From assembly GCA_002298155.1 (NCBI GenBank), contig DBME01000066.1:3842-9891 (forward strand): a stretch of DNA of 6,050 nucleotides, read 5' to 3'. A program made the translations under genes and the position numbers. The notes under the pieces were generated by a model. The model did not search any database. It was given only the letters and a program-made list of their open reading frames with translations, and was not told where the DNA came from. Of the stretch, positions 5,344-6,050 are shown piece after piece (the stretch's first letter is position 1; each line of letters starts with the position of its first letter). The stretch is from Holophagaceae bacterium UBA706. Its GTDB lineage: Bacteria > Acidobacteriota > Holophagae > Holophagales > Holophagaceae.

Positions 5344-5955
5344 ATGGACCAGTCCGAAATCGACGCTCTCATGAAGAGTGCCCCGGCCAAGCCCGCCAAG
5401 GGCAAGAAGGAGGCTGCCGCCGCGCCGCCTCCGCCGCCACCGCCAGCTCCGGCGCCCGCTCCTGCGCCCGCGGCCCCCGCGGTGGTCCAGGACGGCCAGG
5501 GTCACGTCATCTCCGAGATCGACGCCGTCACCGCCGTCACGGAACGCGAGACCAACAAGGTCATGGACCAGCTGGACCTCATCAGCAGCCTGGTGGGCCG
5601 TCAGCAGGGACTCATCACGGGGCTCATGGCCCACCCCGCCGCCCAGGACCGTTCGGTTCAGGAAGCGATCAACCAGGTCATGGCCGCCGGCAAGGACATC
5701 CAGGACAAGGTCTACGAGGCCATGGACCTCATGCAGTTCCAGGACATCACGCGCCAGAAGCTGGAGCGGATCGTCCACCACCTGCGCCAGATCCACGACT
5801 ACATCGTGGACCTCCTGGGCACGGGCCTGAAGAACGAAGGCGAGCGGGCGTCCATCAGCCGCACCATCGCGTCCACCGGCACCACGCCTGACGAGAAGAA
5901 AACCCACGCCGATTCGGTGGTGGAGGAGTTCAAACGGCGCCAGACCAAGGATTGA
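5344..5955 (+). CDS. CheZ-like CheY-P phosphatase with FliM-like N-terminal peptide
   Basis: The 203-residue protein is predicted to dephosphorylate CheY-P. The CheZ signature is AMDLMQFQDITRQKLERI (126-143). D134 and Q138 match the Asp and the catalytic Gln of E. coli CheZ (D143/Q147 in FQDLTGQ), and long helices on both sides (about 57-95, 104-160) fit the four-helix-bundle dimer. The N-terminus MDQSEIDALM resembles the CheY-binding N-terminus of FliM and FliY (LSQAEIDALL). A Lys/Ala/Pro linker (11-47) with seven consecutive prolines (28-34) and Ala-Pro repeats follows. SEIDA occurs again at 57-61. The C-terminal tail (about 161-203) is polar and probably disordered; it lacks the E. coli CheZ ending. 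The ATG follows GGGAGGG at four bases. It lies between cheY and cheW. The overall match to classical CheZ is remote outside the signature, so the family call rests on motif and context. Confidence 0.85.
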   Translation: MDQSEIDALMKSAPAKPAKGKKEAAAAPPPPPPPAPAPAPAPAAPAVVQDGQGHVISEIDAVTAVTERETNKVMDQLDLISSLVGRQQGLITGLMAHPAAQDRSVQEAINQVMAAGKDIQDKVYEAMDLMQFQDITRQKLERIVHHLRQIHDYIVDLLGTGLKNEGERASISRTIASTGTTPDEKKTHADSVVEEFKRRQTKD

Positions 5956-5958
5956 ACC

Positions 5959-6050
5959 ATGGCGACAGCTGAAGCCCAGGCCAGGCAGGCCCATGAATTT
6001 GTCCCCTCCGGCCAGTTGGTGACCTTCACCCTGGACGGGGTGGAGTTCGG
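5959..6050 (+). CDS. cheW: CheW-like chemotaxis coupling protein, N-terminal fragment
   Basis: Thirty codons are visible before the right edge. After about 17 leader residues (MATAEAQARQAHEFVPSG) comes QLVTFTLDGVEFG, which is the first beta-strand of the CheW domain (the family consensus resembles Q-x-x-x-F-x-L-x-G-x-x-F-G). CheW links chemoreceptors to the kinase CheA. The ATG lies three bases after the cheZ-like stop codon, with AAGGA (5947-5951) inside the end of that gene as its ribosome site, so the two are surely co-transcribed. CheV and CheA also contain this domain; CheV begins similarly, so it cannot be excluded from this fragment. CheA is unlikely because its CheW domain is C-terminal. 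Confidence 0.85.
   Translation, partial: MATAEAQARQAHEFVPSGQLVTFTLDGVEF

Noticed and set aside
5308..5994. Minus-strand 228-codon open frame over the cheZ-like gene
   Set aside because: It is antisense to a gene with an intact CheZ signature; its biased composition shows no family features.

Overview
The window comes from a GC-rich bacterial chromosome with tightly packed genes. The protein set is an XPB-type helicase, an FHA/GAF adenylate cyclase, a PilZ protein and a CheY/CheZ-like/CheW chemotaxis run. With the very high third-position GC, this suggests a motile, flagellated or gliding environmental bacterium. An acidobacterium of the Holophagae kind, or a deltaproteobacterium-like lineage, is my best guess; this is inference from gene style and not from a marker gene. 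I saw no mobile element, CRISPR array, tRNA or rRNA.

Layout: (1) 2-211, plus strand, is the C-terminal end of an XPB/Rad25-like helicase running in from the left. (2) 258-2671, minus strand, is a compact operon read from right to left: rimO (ribosomal protein S12 methylthiotransferase), a small OsmC-family protein, and pgpA (phosphatidylglycerophosphatase A). The last two overlap by one base (TGATG). (3) A 69-base divergent gap (2672-2740) separates rimO from a plus-strand gene for a 530-residue FHA-GAF-class III adenylate cyclase (2741-4333). (4) After a 201-base spacer with a weak hairpin-plus-T-run comes a second plus-strand run: a PilZ-domain protein (4535-4930), a single-domain CheY response regulator with a TTG start (4955-5311), a CheZ-like CheY-P phosphatase (5344-5955), and the first 30 codons of cheW (5959 to the right edge). 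Gaps within this run are 24, 32 and 3 bases, so it is probably one operon that continues to the right.

The right half of the window is a signalling block. The cyclase has intact phosphothreonine-reader (FHA) and catalytic residues, so it could turn Ser/Thr phosphorylation into cAMP. The PilZ protein keeps its c-di-GMP-binding motifs. CheY, the CheZ-like protein and CheW form the output, signal-termination and coupling parts of a chemotaxis pathway. The most interesting point is the CheZ-like protein. It keeps the catalytic Asp/Gln pair of CheZ, but begins with a peptide very like the CheY-binding N-terminus of the flagellar switch protein FliM. A long Pro/Ala linker follows, and then a second copy of the SEIDA core. 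This suggests a tethering design for capturing CheY-P that resembles FliY more than enterobacterial CheZ.
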